Shown: piece by piece, positions 1-6,437 of the stretch
Layout of the letters: each line of letters starts with the position of its first letter
Numbering within the stretch: position 1 is the stretch's first letter
DNA from: an uncultured Aquimarina sp.
Lineage (GTDB): Bacteria; Bacteroidota; Bacteroidia; Flavobacteriales; Flavobacteriaceae
Assembly (NCBI GenBank): GCA_937958735.1
Contig: CALGNG010000018.1
Coordinates: 1-8,527, forward strand
DNA: 8,527 nucleotides
Reading direction: 5' to 3'
Program-made: the position numbers and the translations under genes
Notes under the pieces: model-generated
What the model saw: only the letters and a program-made list of their open reading frames with translations
Databases searched by the model: none
What the model was told of the DNA's origin: nothing

Positions 1-47
1 AGGTTTGTTAATGGATTTATAATACGGCTCTTTTCTAAGGCTATATT

Positions 48-73
48 TTTACTATTACCAAGGCAATAGTAAA
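48..73. repeat. 9-bp perfect inverted repeat
   Basis: TTTACTATT at 48-56 is the exact reverse complement of AATAGTAAA at 65-73, with an 8-base spacer. It is not followed by a clear T-run on either strand, so it is not a typical intrinsic terminator. It may be an RNA hairpin near the end of an upstream transcript or a protein-binding site. Confidence 0.45.
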
Positions 74-140
74 CTATTAACTAACAACTAATTGATATGC
101 TTTTTAAATTAAACATCTCTTTGTTTTTTCTTACTTCACC

Positions 141-170
141 CCTCTACACAAAGAGGCTTTATATTTTTTA
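141..170 (+). terminator. Weak possible terminator
   Basis: CCTCT at 141-145 pairs with AGAGG at 152-156 around a 6-base loop. CTTTATATTTTTT follows. The stem is only 5 bp, so this is a tentative end point for a gene lying before the window. Confidence 0.3.
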
Positions 171-220
171 CAAAAAATTAAACCCTTAAAAAACAACAGT
201 TAAAATACACAAAATATAAA

Positions 221-239
221 TGTAAATAATTAATTTACA
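221..239. promoter_or_regulatory. Operator-like palindrome TGTAAAT-N5-ATTTACA
   Basis: TGTAAATAATTAATTTACA is a perfect 7-bp inverted repeat around a 5-base AT spacer, the layout of a site for a dimeric helix-turn-helix regulator. It lies about 145 bases before the first ATG of the YHYH operon. In DNA this rich in A and T such repeats also arise by chance, and I cannot name a regulator. Confidence 0.3.
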
Positions 240-384
240 ATATTTTAACTACTTTTACCGCCTATTAAAAGAACTCCTAATTAAACTTTTTTACAAAATG
301 CTAGTCTAAAAAACACAAGCCAACACACCAATCTCTCTAACAGCTTAAATCTTTACTAGATTACTAACCTTAAAAAACTAAACT

Positions 385-1407
385 ATGAAACGTATTTTTT
401 TTAAAATACTAATCTGTACTGCTTTTTTTATTAGCTGCGAATCTAACGATAGTAACAACGACATTACCGTAGAAAAAAACACACCAGAAAACATTAATAA
501 CACTCCCGAAACTCTTAACACAGAAAACAACACCCCGTGTACACTAGATCAAGAGTTAGACAGTAGCCGAGGCAACTGCAACATTAAATTAGACATTAGC
601 AACACTGTATCTACCCTTAAAAACTCCAATAACAGGGTTATTACCGCTAATAACATCCCCAATCATAATGTAGGCCTATTTGGCGGAGGTCAAGGGTCTT
701 TAAACCCTAATGCTATTAGCGCACAAAATTCTACCTACTCAATTACCTTAGCCCCTCTAATAGCAAACACTTTTACCCCATTACTACAATCTACAGGCAC
801 AAGTAGACTAGGCCCTCAATATTCATTTGGAGTATTATTAAATGGAATAGAACTGGATCCTGTAGCCGCAGAACCTTTTCCACACAACCGCGATCTAATG
901 GACCCCAACTTAAACTGGGAATGGAATCTAGAAGCTTTAGGCGTTAATCTTGGACTGGATTGCAACAACGCACATGTACAGCCTTCTGGAAAATACCACT
1001 ACCACGGTATTCCAAATCTATATATCGATAATTTAAACACTTCTTCCAACACTATGACCTTAATAGGCTATGCCGCAGATGGATTTCCTATCTACCTAAA
1101 ATACGCTTACGAAATAGCTACAGACAACACTTCCAATATCATAGAAATGACCTCTAGCTATCGTTTAAAATCTGGAAATAGACCTGGAGATGGCATTACC
1201 GCTCCATGCGATGCCTACGATGGAGTTTACTCTAATGATTATGAATTTATTTCCAATCTAGGAACCTTAGATCAAGCAAATGGTCGTACTGGAGTAACTC
1301 CCGAATTCCCCAACGGAACCTACTACTATATTATTACTAATGCCTTTCCTAGTATTCCTAGATTTTTTAGAGGAACTCCTTCGAACAGCTTTAAAATAGG
1401 TCGATAA
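385..1407 (+). CDS. YHYH-domain lipoprotein
   Basis: Exported lipoprotein of 340 residues. The N-terminus has two positive residues, a hydrophobic core and a lipobox ending F-I-S-C, with Cys18 as the lipidated residue. Residues 19-60 are a low-complexity Asn/Asp/Thr linker, and the acidic residues soon after Cys18 fit lipoproteins that reach the outer membrane surface in Bacteroidota. The conserved part (about 110-335) carries the family motif G-K-Y-H-Y-H at 202-207, preceded by a Cys193/His197 pair, and family-like segments TPEFPNGTYYY (305-315) and FPSIPRFF (321-328). The YHYH family (Pfam PF14240) has no established biochemical role to my knowledge. The grouped His and Tyr residues suggest metal binding, which is inference. 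It is the first gene of a three-gene operon, with 2 bases to the next ATG. The ATG is supported by the signal peptide. There is no C-terminal sorting domain. Confidence 0.88.
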   Translation: MKRIFFKILICTAFFISCESNDSNNDITVEKNTPENINNTPETLNTENNTPCTLDQELDSSRGNCNIKLDISNTVSTLKNSNNRVITANNIPNHNVGLFGGGQGSLNPNAISAQNSTYSITLAPLIANTFTPLLQSTGTSRLGPQYSFGVLLNGIELDPVAAEPFPHNRDLMDPNLNWEWNLEALGVNLGLDCNNAHVQPSGKYHYHGIPNLYIDNLNTSSNTMTLIGYAADGFPIYLKYAYEIATDNTSNIIEMTSSYRLKSGNRPGDGITAPCDAYDGVYSNDYEFISNLGTLDQANGRTGVTPEFPNGTYYYIITNAFPSIPRFFRGTPSNSFKIGR

Positions 1408-1409
1408 TA

Positions 1410-1970
1410 ATGAAATATCTTTTATTACATAGTTTGCTGCTTTTAATCCCCACCCTATTTTATGGTCACGAGGTGGACAAAGTATATTACAAAATAATTG
1501 AGGAAGAAAACTACATTGTTGTAGAATCTGATTTTTCTTGGGCATTAAGAAATGCCTTAATTACATTTCGTCCATCCCTAAAAGAAGCCAATAACTCAAT
1601 AGAATACCAAACCGCATTAAAGCAATACGTTTTAGAAAATCTAATACTTAAAGACCAAAACAACAAACCGTTACCTCTACATTTTGTAACACCCATTAAA
1701 AACTCAGAAAGTCATCAACACGGTAATCTATATCAATTCACCTTCCAAAAAGGTCATATATCAAGCATTACCAACACATTACTATTTAACATTCATAAAC
1801 ACCAAACCAACATTCATTCCATAAAAATTAATGGGATCTGGGATCACATTACTACCAACCACAAAACAGCTACACAGCATATAAAAACCATTAATTTATT
1901 TTCCTACTTATGGTTTCTAATATTTCCATTAATTCTAGTCGCTTATTTTTTTATTAAATCTAAAAAATAA
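1410..1970 (+). CDS. Histidine-rich exported protein with C-terminal membrane anchor
   Basis: I do not recognise the family with certainty. The 186-residue product has a signal-peptide-like N-terminus (1-19), an ectodomain of about 140 residues and one membrane span (about 163-182) followed by a basic K-S-K-K tail. This predicts a periplasmic domain held in the inner membrane. The ectodomain has 11 histidines, including H-x-H pairs at 102/104 and 129/131. If cleavage follows Gly19, the mature protein would begin with His20 (HEVDK), but Phe at -3 is not ideal for signal peptidase I. The general plan recalls the N-terminal ectodomain of HupE/UreJ-type proteins, without their multi-span part. 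The ATG lies 2 bases after the YHYH stop, and the stop is 4 bases before the sulfatase ATG, so it is co-translated with both. A metal-binding or accessory role for its neighbours is inference. Confidence 0.75.
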   Translation: MKYLLLHSLLLLIPTLFYGHEVDKVYYKIIEEENYIVVESDFSWALRNALITFRPSLKEANNSIEYQTALKQYVLENLILKDQNNKPLPLHFVTPIKNSESHQHGNLYQFTFQKGHISSITNTLLFNIHKHQTNIHSIKINGIWDHITTNHKTATQHIKTINLFSYLWFLIFPLILVAYFFIKSKK

Positions 1971-1974
1971 TATC

Positions 1975-3351
1975 ATGAAGAAAATAATAGCCACCCTTAT
2001 ACTTATTGCATCTATTGGACTTATTACAAATTGTAATAGCAACGACGATGCCGACACTCTGACTACCCCTAACGAACCCACTACACAAATCCCTGCAGCA
2101 GCACCAGAAACTATAGACAAGGGGAATATCAATCCCAACCAACCCAACATACTACTTATTATTGCCGATGATATGGGATTAGATGCCACTCCTGGCTACA
2201 ACATAGGCTCTCAAAAACCAACTATGCCTATATTACAAGGTCTAATAAACCACGGCATAACCTATAATAATGTATGGAGCAACCCCACCTGCACTCCTAC
2301 AAGAGCAGGTATAATTACAGGAAAACACGGGTTTAGAACAGGAGTAACTAAAGTCGACGATGCTTTACCTACTACGGAAACCTCTCTCCAAAAAAACATT
2401 AGTCAAAAAACCAATAACACCTACGCTCAAGCCGTTATTGGGAAATGGCATTTATCTAAAGAGGTTAACCACCCTAACGACATGGGAATAGATTACTATG
2501 CAGGAAGCCTTTCTGGATCTGTAGCCTCCTATACCAATTGGAACCTTACTATAAACGGCGAAACAAACACCTCTACTGTTTACAACACCACTAAATATAC
2601 CGACCTGTCTATAGACTGGATTAGCAACCAAACAAAACCTTGGTTTTTATGGCTTGCCTATAATGCCCCCCACACCCCTTTTCATTTACCACCAACGAAT
2701 CTACACACCCAAGGCGACTTACCCACAGACGACGCTAGTATTGATGCAAATCCACAAGCTTATTTTTTTGCAATGATAGAGGCCATGGATACCGAAATAG
2801 GACGATTACTAGAATCTTTACCCGAAACTGTTCGCAATAATACCCTAATTATATTTGTGGGGGATAACGGAACTTCTGGCAGAGTAGTACAAGAATTTAA
2901 TAGACGACGAGCAAAAGGCTCTGTATACAAAGGGGGCATAAATGTTCCTATGATAGTTTCTGGAGCTAAAGTTTCTCGAACAAACGAAACCGACGAGGCG
3001 TTAATAAATACCTTAGATCTATTTGCAACCATTAGCAACCTCGCAGGCGCTAGTAGTGAAATAGCAAGCGATAGCTCCGATTTTAGCGCTACATTTACCA
3101 CTCCCAATTCTACACAAAAAAGCATTACATACTCTGAAGTAGGTACAAATTTAGGAACAGACAAAACCATTAGAAATGCTACACACAAATATATTTTATT
3201 TGACGATGGCACAGAAGCTTTATACAACCTAGATCAAAACCCCTTAGAAAACCCCAATTTACTAAGTCCCGAACAGTCTCCTCTAAGCGCAGAAGATAGC
3301 GCCATACGAGACTCTTTTATAGAGGAATTAAACAATAACTTCACACCCTAA
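1975..3351 (+). CDS. Type I sulfatase lipoprotein (arylsulfatase-like)
   Basis: Hydrolyses sulfate esters, probably on a sulfated glycan or small organic sulfate; the substrate cannot be read from the sequence. Of 458 residues, 1-20 form a lipoprotein signal (lipobox I-T-N-C, Cys20), and the mature start N-S-N-D-D suits surface display. Sulfatase landmarks are in the right order: metal-binding Asp65-Asp66 (IIADDMG), the signature C106-T-P-T-R110 followed by AGIITGK, G-K-W-H-L at 156-160, A-P-H-T-P with His233, metal-binding Asp297-Asn298 (VGDNG) and Lys319 in YKGGINVP. Cys106 must be oxidised to formylglycine by a maturase (anSME or FGE) encoded elsewhere. The usual G-Y-x-T before GKWHL is replaced by N-T-Y-A. 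Length fits the S1 family. It ends the operon with the YHYH and His-rich proteins. No obvious terminator follows in the 120 bases downstream. Confidence 0.93.
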   Translation: MKKIIATLILIASIGLITNCNSNDDADTLTTPNEPTTQIPAAAPETIDKGNINPNQPNILLIIADDMGLDATPGYNIGSQKPTMPILQGLINHGITYNNVWSNPTCTPTRAGIITGKHGFRTGVTKVDDALPTTETSLQKNISQKTNNTYAQAVIGKWHLSKEVNHPNDMGIDYYAGSLSGSVASYTNWNLTINGETNTSTVYNTTKYTDLSIDWISNQTKPWFLWLAYNAPHTPFHLPPTNLHTQGDLPTDDASIDANPQAYFFAMIEAMDTEIGRLLESLPETVRNNTLIIFVGDNGTSGRVVQEFNRRRAKGSVYKGGINVPMIVSGAKVSRTNETDEALINTLDLFATISNLAGASSEIASDSSDFSATFTTPNSTQKSITYSEVGTNLGTDKTIRNATHKYILFDDGTEALYNLDQNPLENPNLLSPEQSPLSAEDSAIRDSFIEELNNNFTP

Positions 3352-3415
3352 ATCTTACAAAAAAATCCAAACATAGCATCTAAAACACCCTTAAACCAGA
3401 GCTACTTAACATAAA

Positions 3416-3447
3416 TTGTGAGTAACCATAAATTTTCGTTTTCTTTG
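3416..3447 (+). promoter_or_regulatory. Possible promoter for the crotonase-lpxH unit
   Basis: TTG at 3416-3418 lies 21 bases before TTTCTTTG at 3440-3447, which resembles the Bacteroidota -33/-7 pair but has TT in place of TA at the start of the -7 word. A start of transcription near 3453 would leave a leader of about 20 bases. The match is imperfect; the 120-base gap after the sulfatase makes some promoter here likely. Confidence 0.3.
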
Positions 3448-3471
3448 CTACTATACTAATCACATTAATTT

Positions 3472-4239
3472 ATGAGCACATTTCAAGAAAACGGAAGTTT
3501 ATATATTAAGTCCGAACAAGGAATAGGAAGTATTACTTTTTCCCACCCACAAAGCAACGCTCTGCCAAGTGTTTTACTTGATCGAATATCTAAAGGAATT
3601 GCACAACTCTCCACAGATCCGGAAACTGCAGTAATCCTAATACAGTCCGAAGGAGAAAAAGCTTTTTGTGCTGGAGCAGACCTTTCCGAACTAATAACCA
3701 TCGAAAACACAGAACAAGGCATCCATTTTTTTATGGGGTTTGCAAAAGTAATTAATGCCATACGCTCTTCTTCTAAATTTTGCATTTGTCGTGTACAAGG
3801 CAAGGTTGTTGGTGGTGGTGTAGGTATTGCTGCCGCTTGCGATTATGTTTTTGCTACAGAAAATGCCTCATTAAAACTTAGCGAATTAAGCATAGGTATT
3901 GGTCCATTTGTTATAGAGCCTGCCGTAAGCCGTAAAATAGGCATAGCTGCCATGAGCCAACTAAGTATCGACGCCACACATTGGCAAAACGCTTACTGGG
4001 CAAAATACAAAGGCCTCTACTCCCAGGTATTTGATAACACAAAAGATATGGATATAGCACTAACCGATCTTTTAAATAAACTATCCAACTACAACCCACA
4101 ATCCATGAAACACCTAAAGGACAGTTTATGGGAAAACACAGACCATTGGGAAACTTTATTACCAGAAAGGGCGAAACTTTCGGGAACTTTAGTACTTTCG
4201 GAGCATACCAAAAATGCACTTAAAAAATTTAAAAAATAA
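3472..4239 (+). CDS. Crotonase-fold enzyme, methylglutaconyl-CoA hydratase-like
   Basis: Cytosolic 255-residue enzyme of the enoyl-CoA hydratase/isomerase superfamily. The first oxyanion-hole segment is AFCAGADL (64-71) and the second GKVVGGGVGIAAACD (110-124). The first catalytic glutamate of classical hydratases (in GGGCELA) is Gly118 here, while the second is kept as Glu138 in KLSELSIGIGP. The G-x-G / LSE-x-x-x-G-I-x-P pattern is the one I associate with methylglutaconyl-CoA hydratase (leucine degradation), so that is the best guess; another CoA-ester hydratase or isomerase is possible. No other leucine-pathway gene is in the window, so context does not confirm the substrate. It is first in a cluster with two micro-membrane proteins, queD and lpxH; the next ATG is 4 bases after its stop. 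Confidence 0.85.
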   Translation: MSTFQENGSLYIKSEQGIGSITFSHPQSNALPSVLLDRISKGIAQLSTDPETAVILIQSEGEKAFCAGADLSELITIENTEQGIHFFMGFAKVINAIRSSSKFCICRVQGKVVGGGVGIAAACDYVFATENASLKLSELSIGIGPFVIEPAVSRKIGIAAMSQLSIDATHWQNAYWAKYKGLYSQVFDNTKDMDIALTDLLNKLSNYNPQSMKHLKDSLWENTDHWETLLPERAKLSGTLVLSEHTKNALKKFKK

Positions 4240-4243
4240 AATT

Positions 4244-4339
4244 ATGGAATGGCTTAGCTTACTCTCTGGAAATGGACTTTTTGTACTTTTAGGCATTATA
4301 CTAATAGTAGTTTATTTTATAAATAAGTTTAAAAGATAA
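4244..4339 (+). CDS. Micro-membrane protein A (31 residues)
   Basis: Small ORF of 31 codons plus TAA, beginning M-E-W-L-S-L-L-S-G. Residues 12-26 form one hydrophobic span (LFVLLGIILIVVYFI), followed by the basic tail N-K-F-K-R. A short N-terminus with one acidic residue and a positive C-terminus predict a single-pass inner membrane protein with the tail in the cytoplasm. The ATG lies 4 bases after the crotonase stop, which argues for co-translation. It aligns without gaps with the next small ORF: 9 identical residues of 31 (Met1, Leu4, Leu7, Leu12, Phe13, Ile19, Leu20, Tyr24, Asn27) plus many conservative changes. That similarity is the main reason to believe it is real. Function unknown. 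Confidence 0.65.
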   Translation: MEWLSLLSGNGLFVLLGIILIVVYFINKFKR

Positions 4340-4357
4340 ATTTAAGTTTTCTAACTT

Positions 4358-4391
4358 TTTGCGACCTATCTAGCAATATTTTATAGATTTA
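4358..4391 (+). promoter_or_regulatory. Weak internal promoter candidate
   Basis: TTTG at 4358-4361 is followed after 22 bases by TAGATTTA at 4384-4391, one base off the TAnnTTTG word. The spacing is slightly long. The -7 word ends 6 bases before the ATG at 4398, so a transcript from it would have almost no leader, the same layout as at gpsA. Confidence 0.22.
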
Positions 4392-4397
4392 GAAACT

Positions 4398-4502
4398 ATG
4401 GATTTTTTAGACACTCTTGCTAGCGGCAAGTTATTTCCCGCATTTGTATTAATTTTACTTATTATTTATATTGTAAATCGCATAAGAAGTCGACGACTAT
4501 GA
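4398..4502 (+). CDS. Micro-membrane protein B (34 residues), paralogue of A
   Basis: Small ORF of 34 codons plus TGA, beginning M-D-F-L-D-T-L-A-S-G-K-L-F-P. Residues about 13-26 are a hydrophobic span and the C-terminus is strongly basic (N-R-I-R-S-R-R-L). Its plan copies protein A: acidic second residue, aromatic third, L-F at 12-13, Tyr24, Asn27, then basic residues. Its TGA overlaps the queD ATG (ATGA at 4499-4502), a classic arrangement for translational coupling, which supports active translation. It lies 58 bases after gene A. The two are best explained as a tandem duplication that diverged. The role is unknown; single-span proteins of this size often bind and modulate a larger membrane partner, but nothing here identifies one. 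Confidence 0.7.
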   Translation: MDFLDTLASGKLFPAFVLILLIIYIVNRIRSRRL

Positions 4503-4951
4503 GCAACATACGTATTACTAAACAATTTAATTTCGAAACCGGACATGCCTTACATGGCTACGACGGAAAATGTAAAAATGTCCACGGACATAGTTACAAA
4601 CTAAATGTTACCGTAATAGGAAAACCCATAAACGATATCTCCCACGCCAAAAATGGGATGGTTATTGATTTTGGCGATTTAAAAAAAATCGTTAATCACG
4701 AAATTGTAGACCTATTTGATCACGCCACTGTTTTTAACAAAAACACTCCCCACATAGAGCTAGCACAGGAATTACAAAAACGAGGACACAACACTATCCT
4801 AGTAAACTACCAACCTACTAGCGAAAATATGGTAATTGATTTTGCGGAAAAAATTAGCAACAAACTACCAAATCATATTAAACTTCATTCCTTAAAATTA
4901 CAAGAAACAGACTCTTCTTTTGCCGAGTGGTATGCGAGTGATAATTTATAA
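4499..4951 (+). CDS. queD: 6-carboxytetrahydropterin synthase QueD
   Basis: Converts 7,8-dihydroneopterin triphosphate to 6-carboxy-5,6,7,8-tetrahydropterin, an early step of queuosine (preQ0) synthesis, in the cytosol. The 150-residue product has the 6-pyruvoyl-tetrahydropterin synthase fold with all key residues: zinc ligands His16 (FETGH), His29 and His31 (VHGH), catalytic Cys25 in C-K-N-V-H-G-H, the catalytic Asp74-His75 pair (LFDHATVFN), the P-T-S-E-N motif at 106-110, and Glu136 in LQETDSS for pterin binding. The Cys four residues before HGH points to QueD rather than a true biopterin synthase. Length is slightly above the usual 120-140, with the extra residues around 85-100. The start is fixed by the ATGA overlap with the upstream micro-protein gene. 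The lpxH-like gene follows after 9 bases. Other queuosine genes are not in the window. Confidence 0.93.
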   Translation: MSNIRITKQFNFETGHALHGYDGKCKNVHGHSYKLNVTVIGKPINDISHAKNGMVIDFGDLKKIVNHEIVDLFDHATVFNKNTPHIELAQELQKRGHNTILVNYQPTSENMVIDFAEKISNKLPNHIKLHSLKLQETDSSFAEWYASDNL

Positions 4952-4960
4952 TATAGTCGT

Positions 4961-5734
4961 ATGGATATTAGTCTTCAACCTGAAAAAAAAGTTTATTTTT
5001 CATCAGACAATCACTTAGGCGCTCCAAATAGTGAAGAAAGCAAAATTAAAGAAGCAAAATTTATACAATGGCTGGATCTTATAAAACAAGATGCCGAAGC
5101 CATTTTTTTACTTGGCGATCTTTTTGATTTTTGGCACGAATACAAAACCGTAGTCCCTAAAGGCTTTGTTAGAACACTGGGGAAATTAGCCGAAATCACC
5201 GATTCTGGAATTCCAGTTTATTTTTTTGTAGGAAATCACGACTTATGGATGAATGGCTATTTTGAAGAGGAATTAAACATCCCTGTATTTCACAACCCTC
5301 AAGAATTTAATATTGGTGGCAAAGATTTTTTTATAGGACATGGAGATGGATTAGGCCCTGGAGACAAAGGCTACAAGCGTATGAAAAAGATTTTTACCAA
5401 TCCAATTTCTCAATGGTTTTTTAGATGGCTACACCCAGATATTGGCGTACGCTTAGCGCAGAAATTATCTACAGAAAACAAACTAATCTCTGGAGACGAT
5501 GATGCTGTTTTTTTAGGTGAAGAAAATGAATGGTTAGTACAATATTGCAAACGTAAACTTAACGAAGAGCATCGAGACCATTTTGTGTTTGGACATAGAC
5601 ATTTACCCATGCAAATTAAGCTGCCAACTAATTCCTTGTACACCAATTTAGGAGACTGGTGTAATCATTTTACCTTTGCCGTTTTCGACGGCGAGCAAAT
5701 GCAATTAAAACATTTCAAAACAAAAAATACTTAA
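4961..5734 (+). CDS. lpxH: UDP-2,3-diacylglucosamine diphosphatase (LpxH-type)
   Basis: Cleaves UDP-2,3-diacylglucosamine to 2,3-diacylglucosamine 1-phosphate (lipid X) and UMP, a step of lipid A synthesis at the cytosolic face of the inner membrane. The 257-residue protein shows the calcineurin-type metallophosphoesterase motifs in order: S-D-N-H (Asp16, His18), G-D-L-F-D-F-W (Asp53), G-N-H-D (91-94), G-H-G-D (126-129) and G-H-R-H (211-214). The aromatic, basic segment around 140-160 (KRMKKIF, WFFRWLHP) fits the lipid-facing insertion of LpxH proteins from Bacteroidota. LpxH is the best call; a related UDP-diacylglucosamine hydrolase is the only serious alternative. It is the last gene of the cluster; a strong terminator begins 160 bases after the stop. 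Confidence 0.9.
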   Translation: MDISLQPEKKVYFSSDNHLGAPNSEESKIKEAKFIQWLDLIKQDAEAIFLLGDLFDFWHEYKTVVPKGFVRTLGKLAEITDSGIPVYFFVGNHDLWMNGYFEEELNIPVFHNPQEFNIGGKDFFIGHGDGLGPGDKGYKRMKKIFTNPISQWFFRWLHPDIGVRLAQKLSTENKLISGDDDAVFLGEENEWLVQYCKRKLNEEHRDHFVFGHRHLPMQIKLPTNSLYTNLGDWCNHFTFAVFDGEQMQLKHFKTKNT

Positions 5735-5894
5735 TAAAGAGTATTCTCCGATATACTTCCTATCGAAAAACTATGTTACTTATTAATCTAAGTTTGATTC
5801 AACATAACAAACATGTCCGCTCTAGTGAAATTCTTAAAGAACTTATATCAAGAAACGTATTTTTCCTTTAAAATCACCTTTTAATATACTAATT

Positions 5895-5956
5895 TAATAC
5901 CATTGTAAAACCCCTAAATAAATTTAGGGATTTTACAATGGTATTAGTTTTTTTTT
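5895..5956 (+). terminator. Strong intrinsic terminator of the crotonase-lpxH unit
   Basis: Arms 5895-5919 and 5922-5946 are reverse complements over 25 positions with a single C-A mismatch (5911/5930), around a tiny AA centre. A run of nine T follows at 5948-5956. This is a textbook Rho-independent terminator on the + strand, with an unusually long stem. The opposite strand has no comparable T-run, so it is not obviously bidirectional. Confidence 0.88.
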
Positions 5957-6035
5957 ACGCCTTAGATTAAGCAATCCAATAACATTATTAATCCTATATC
6001 AATATCCTCATCTTACTAAACAACCATATAGTATA

Positions 6036-6056
6036 GACAGAATCATATATTCTGTC
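6036..6056. repeat. 8-bp perfect hairpin
   Basis: GACAGAAT at 6036-6043 pairs perfectly with ATTCTGTC at 6049-6056 around the 5-base loop CATAT. No T-run follows. It is richer in G and C than its surroundings, so it is less likely than most to be a chance AT palindrome. It could be a regulator site or part of a structured RNA. Confidence 0.45.
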
Positions 6057-6064
6057 ACAAAAAG

Positions 6065-6099
6065 CATCAAAAATTATATTTATCCTCTAATTTTTGGTG
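6065..6099. repeat. 12-bp hairpin with one wobble pair
   Basis: CATCAAAAATTA at 6065-6076 pairs with TAATTTTTGGTG at 6088-6099 around an 11-base loop; one pair is T-G. It starts 9 bases after the previous hairpin. The downstream sequence TGATTTTTGTAAT is T-rich but not a clean tract, so terminator function is uncertain. Confidence 0.4.
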
Positions 6100-6437
6100 A
6101 TTTTTGTAATAATTTCAACAAATACGTATTTACATATTCCTACATTACTAAAATTGATTTTAAAAAAATGCATCAAAAAATTTAAAAAAAATAAACCAAT
6201 ACTCATCCTAACAAACAAAGTATTTCCCATAATAAAAAAGACCTCATAAATTATTTTTTTTTAATTTTAAATTCATCAATTCCCACACCTTTAATATTGT
6301 TATTTATAGAGAAAACTCTTTAAAAATAAAAATATAATAAATTAATAGTTAAAATAATGCACTTTATGCAGTAAGGTATCTCAGCCCTATCTCGTTATAT
6401 ATGAAACAATTAAACTAATAATTTAAATTAAACTTAA

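Larger units (their letters stand above)
1..384. other. AT-rich non-coding region upstream of the YHYH-sulfatase operon
   Basis: I see no supportable gene here. Frame 1 is open from base 1 to a TAG at 67-69 (22 codons, hydrophobic), so the tail of an upstream gene is possible but cannot be shown. The stretch holds three inverted repeats: a 9-bp stem at 48-73, a 5-bp stem followed by T-rich DNA at 141-156, and a palindrome at 221-239. I did not find a convincing TTTG / TAnnTTTG promoter near the first gene. The best -7-like word is TACTTTTA at 250-257, with one mismatch and no matching -33 box. Confidence 0.6.
5735..6437. other. 700-base non-coding region with several hairpins
   Basis: Very AT-rich DNA between lpxH and the metallopeptidase gene. 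It contains a strong terminator (5895-5956), two further hairpins close together (6036-6056 and 6065-6099), a 12-base palindrome AAATACGTATTT at 6120-6131, and the word GCATCAAAAA twice (from 6064 and near 6170). No ORF longer than 32 codons is convincing. Bases 6100-6437 are long A and T runs with nothing I can assign. TAATATTG at 6292-6299 is a one-mismatch -7 word but has no clear partner. Confidence 0.6.

Noticed and set aside
1..69. Open frame 1 ending in TAG, possible end of an upstream gene
   Set aside because: Only 22 codons and no recognisable motif; cannot be separated from chance.
2760..3227. 155-codon open frame on the minus strand inside the sulfatase gene
   Set aside because: Lies wholly within a gene with strong family motifs; its translation has no recognisable features. 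The same applies to the other minus-strand frames opposite the annotated genes.
5773..5871. 32-codon ORF after lpxH, rich in hydrophobic residues at its start
   Set aside because: No similarity recognised, no promoter, and such lengths arise by chance here; it lies in the transcript tail before the terminator.
4231..6190. Similar A/T strings near the crotonase end and near 6175 as a possible repeat
   Set aside because: They are simple A and T runs, expected at this composition, and the first encodes the Lys-rich C-terminus.
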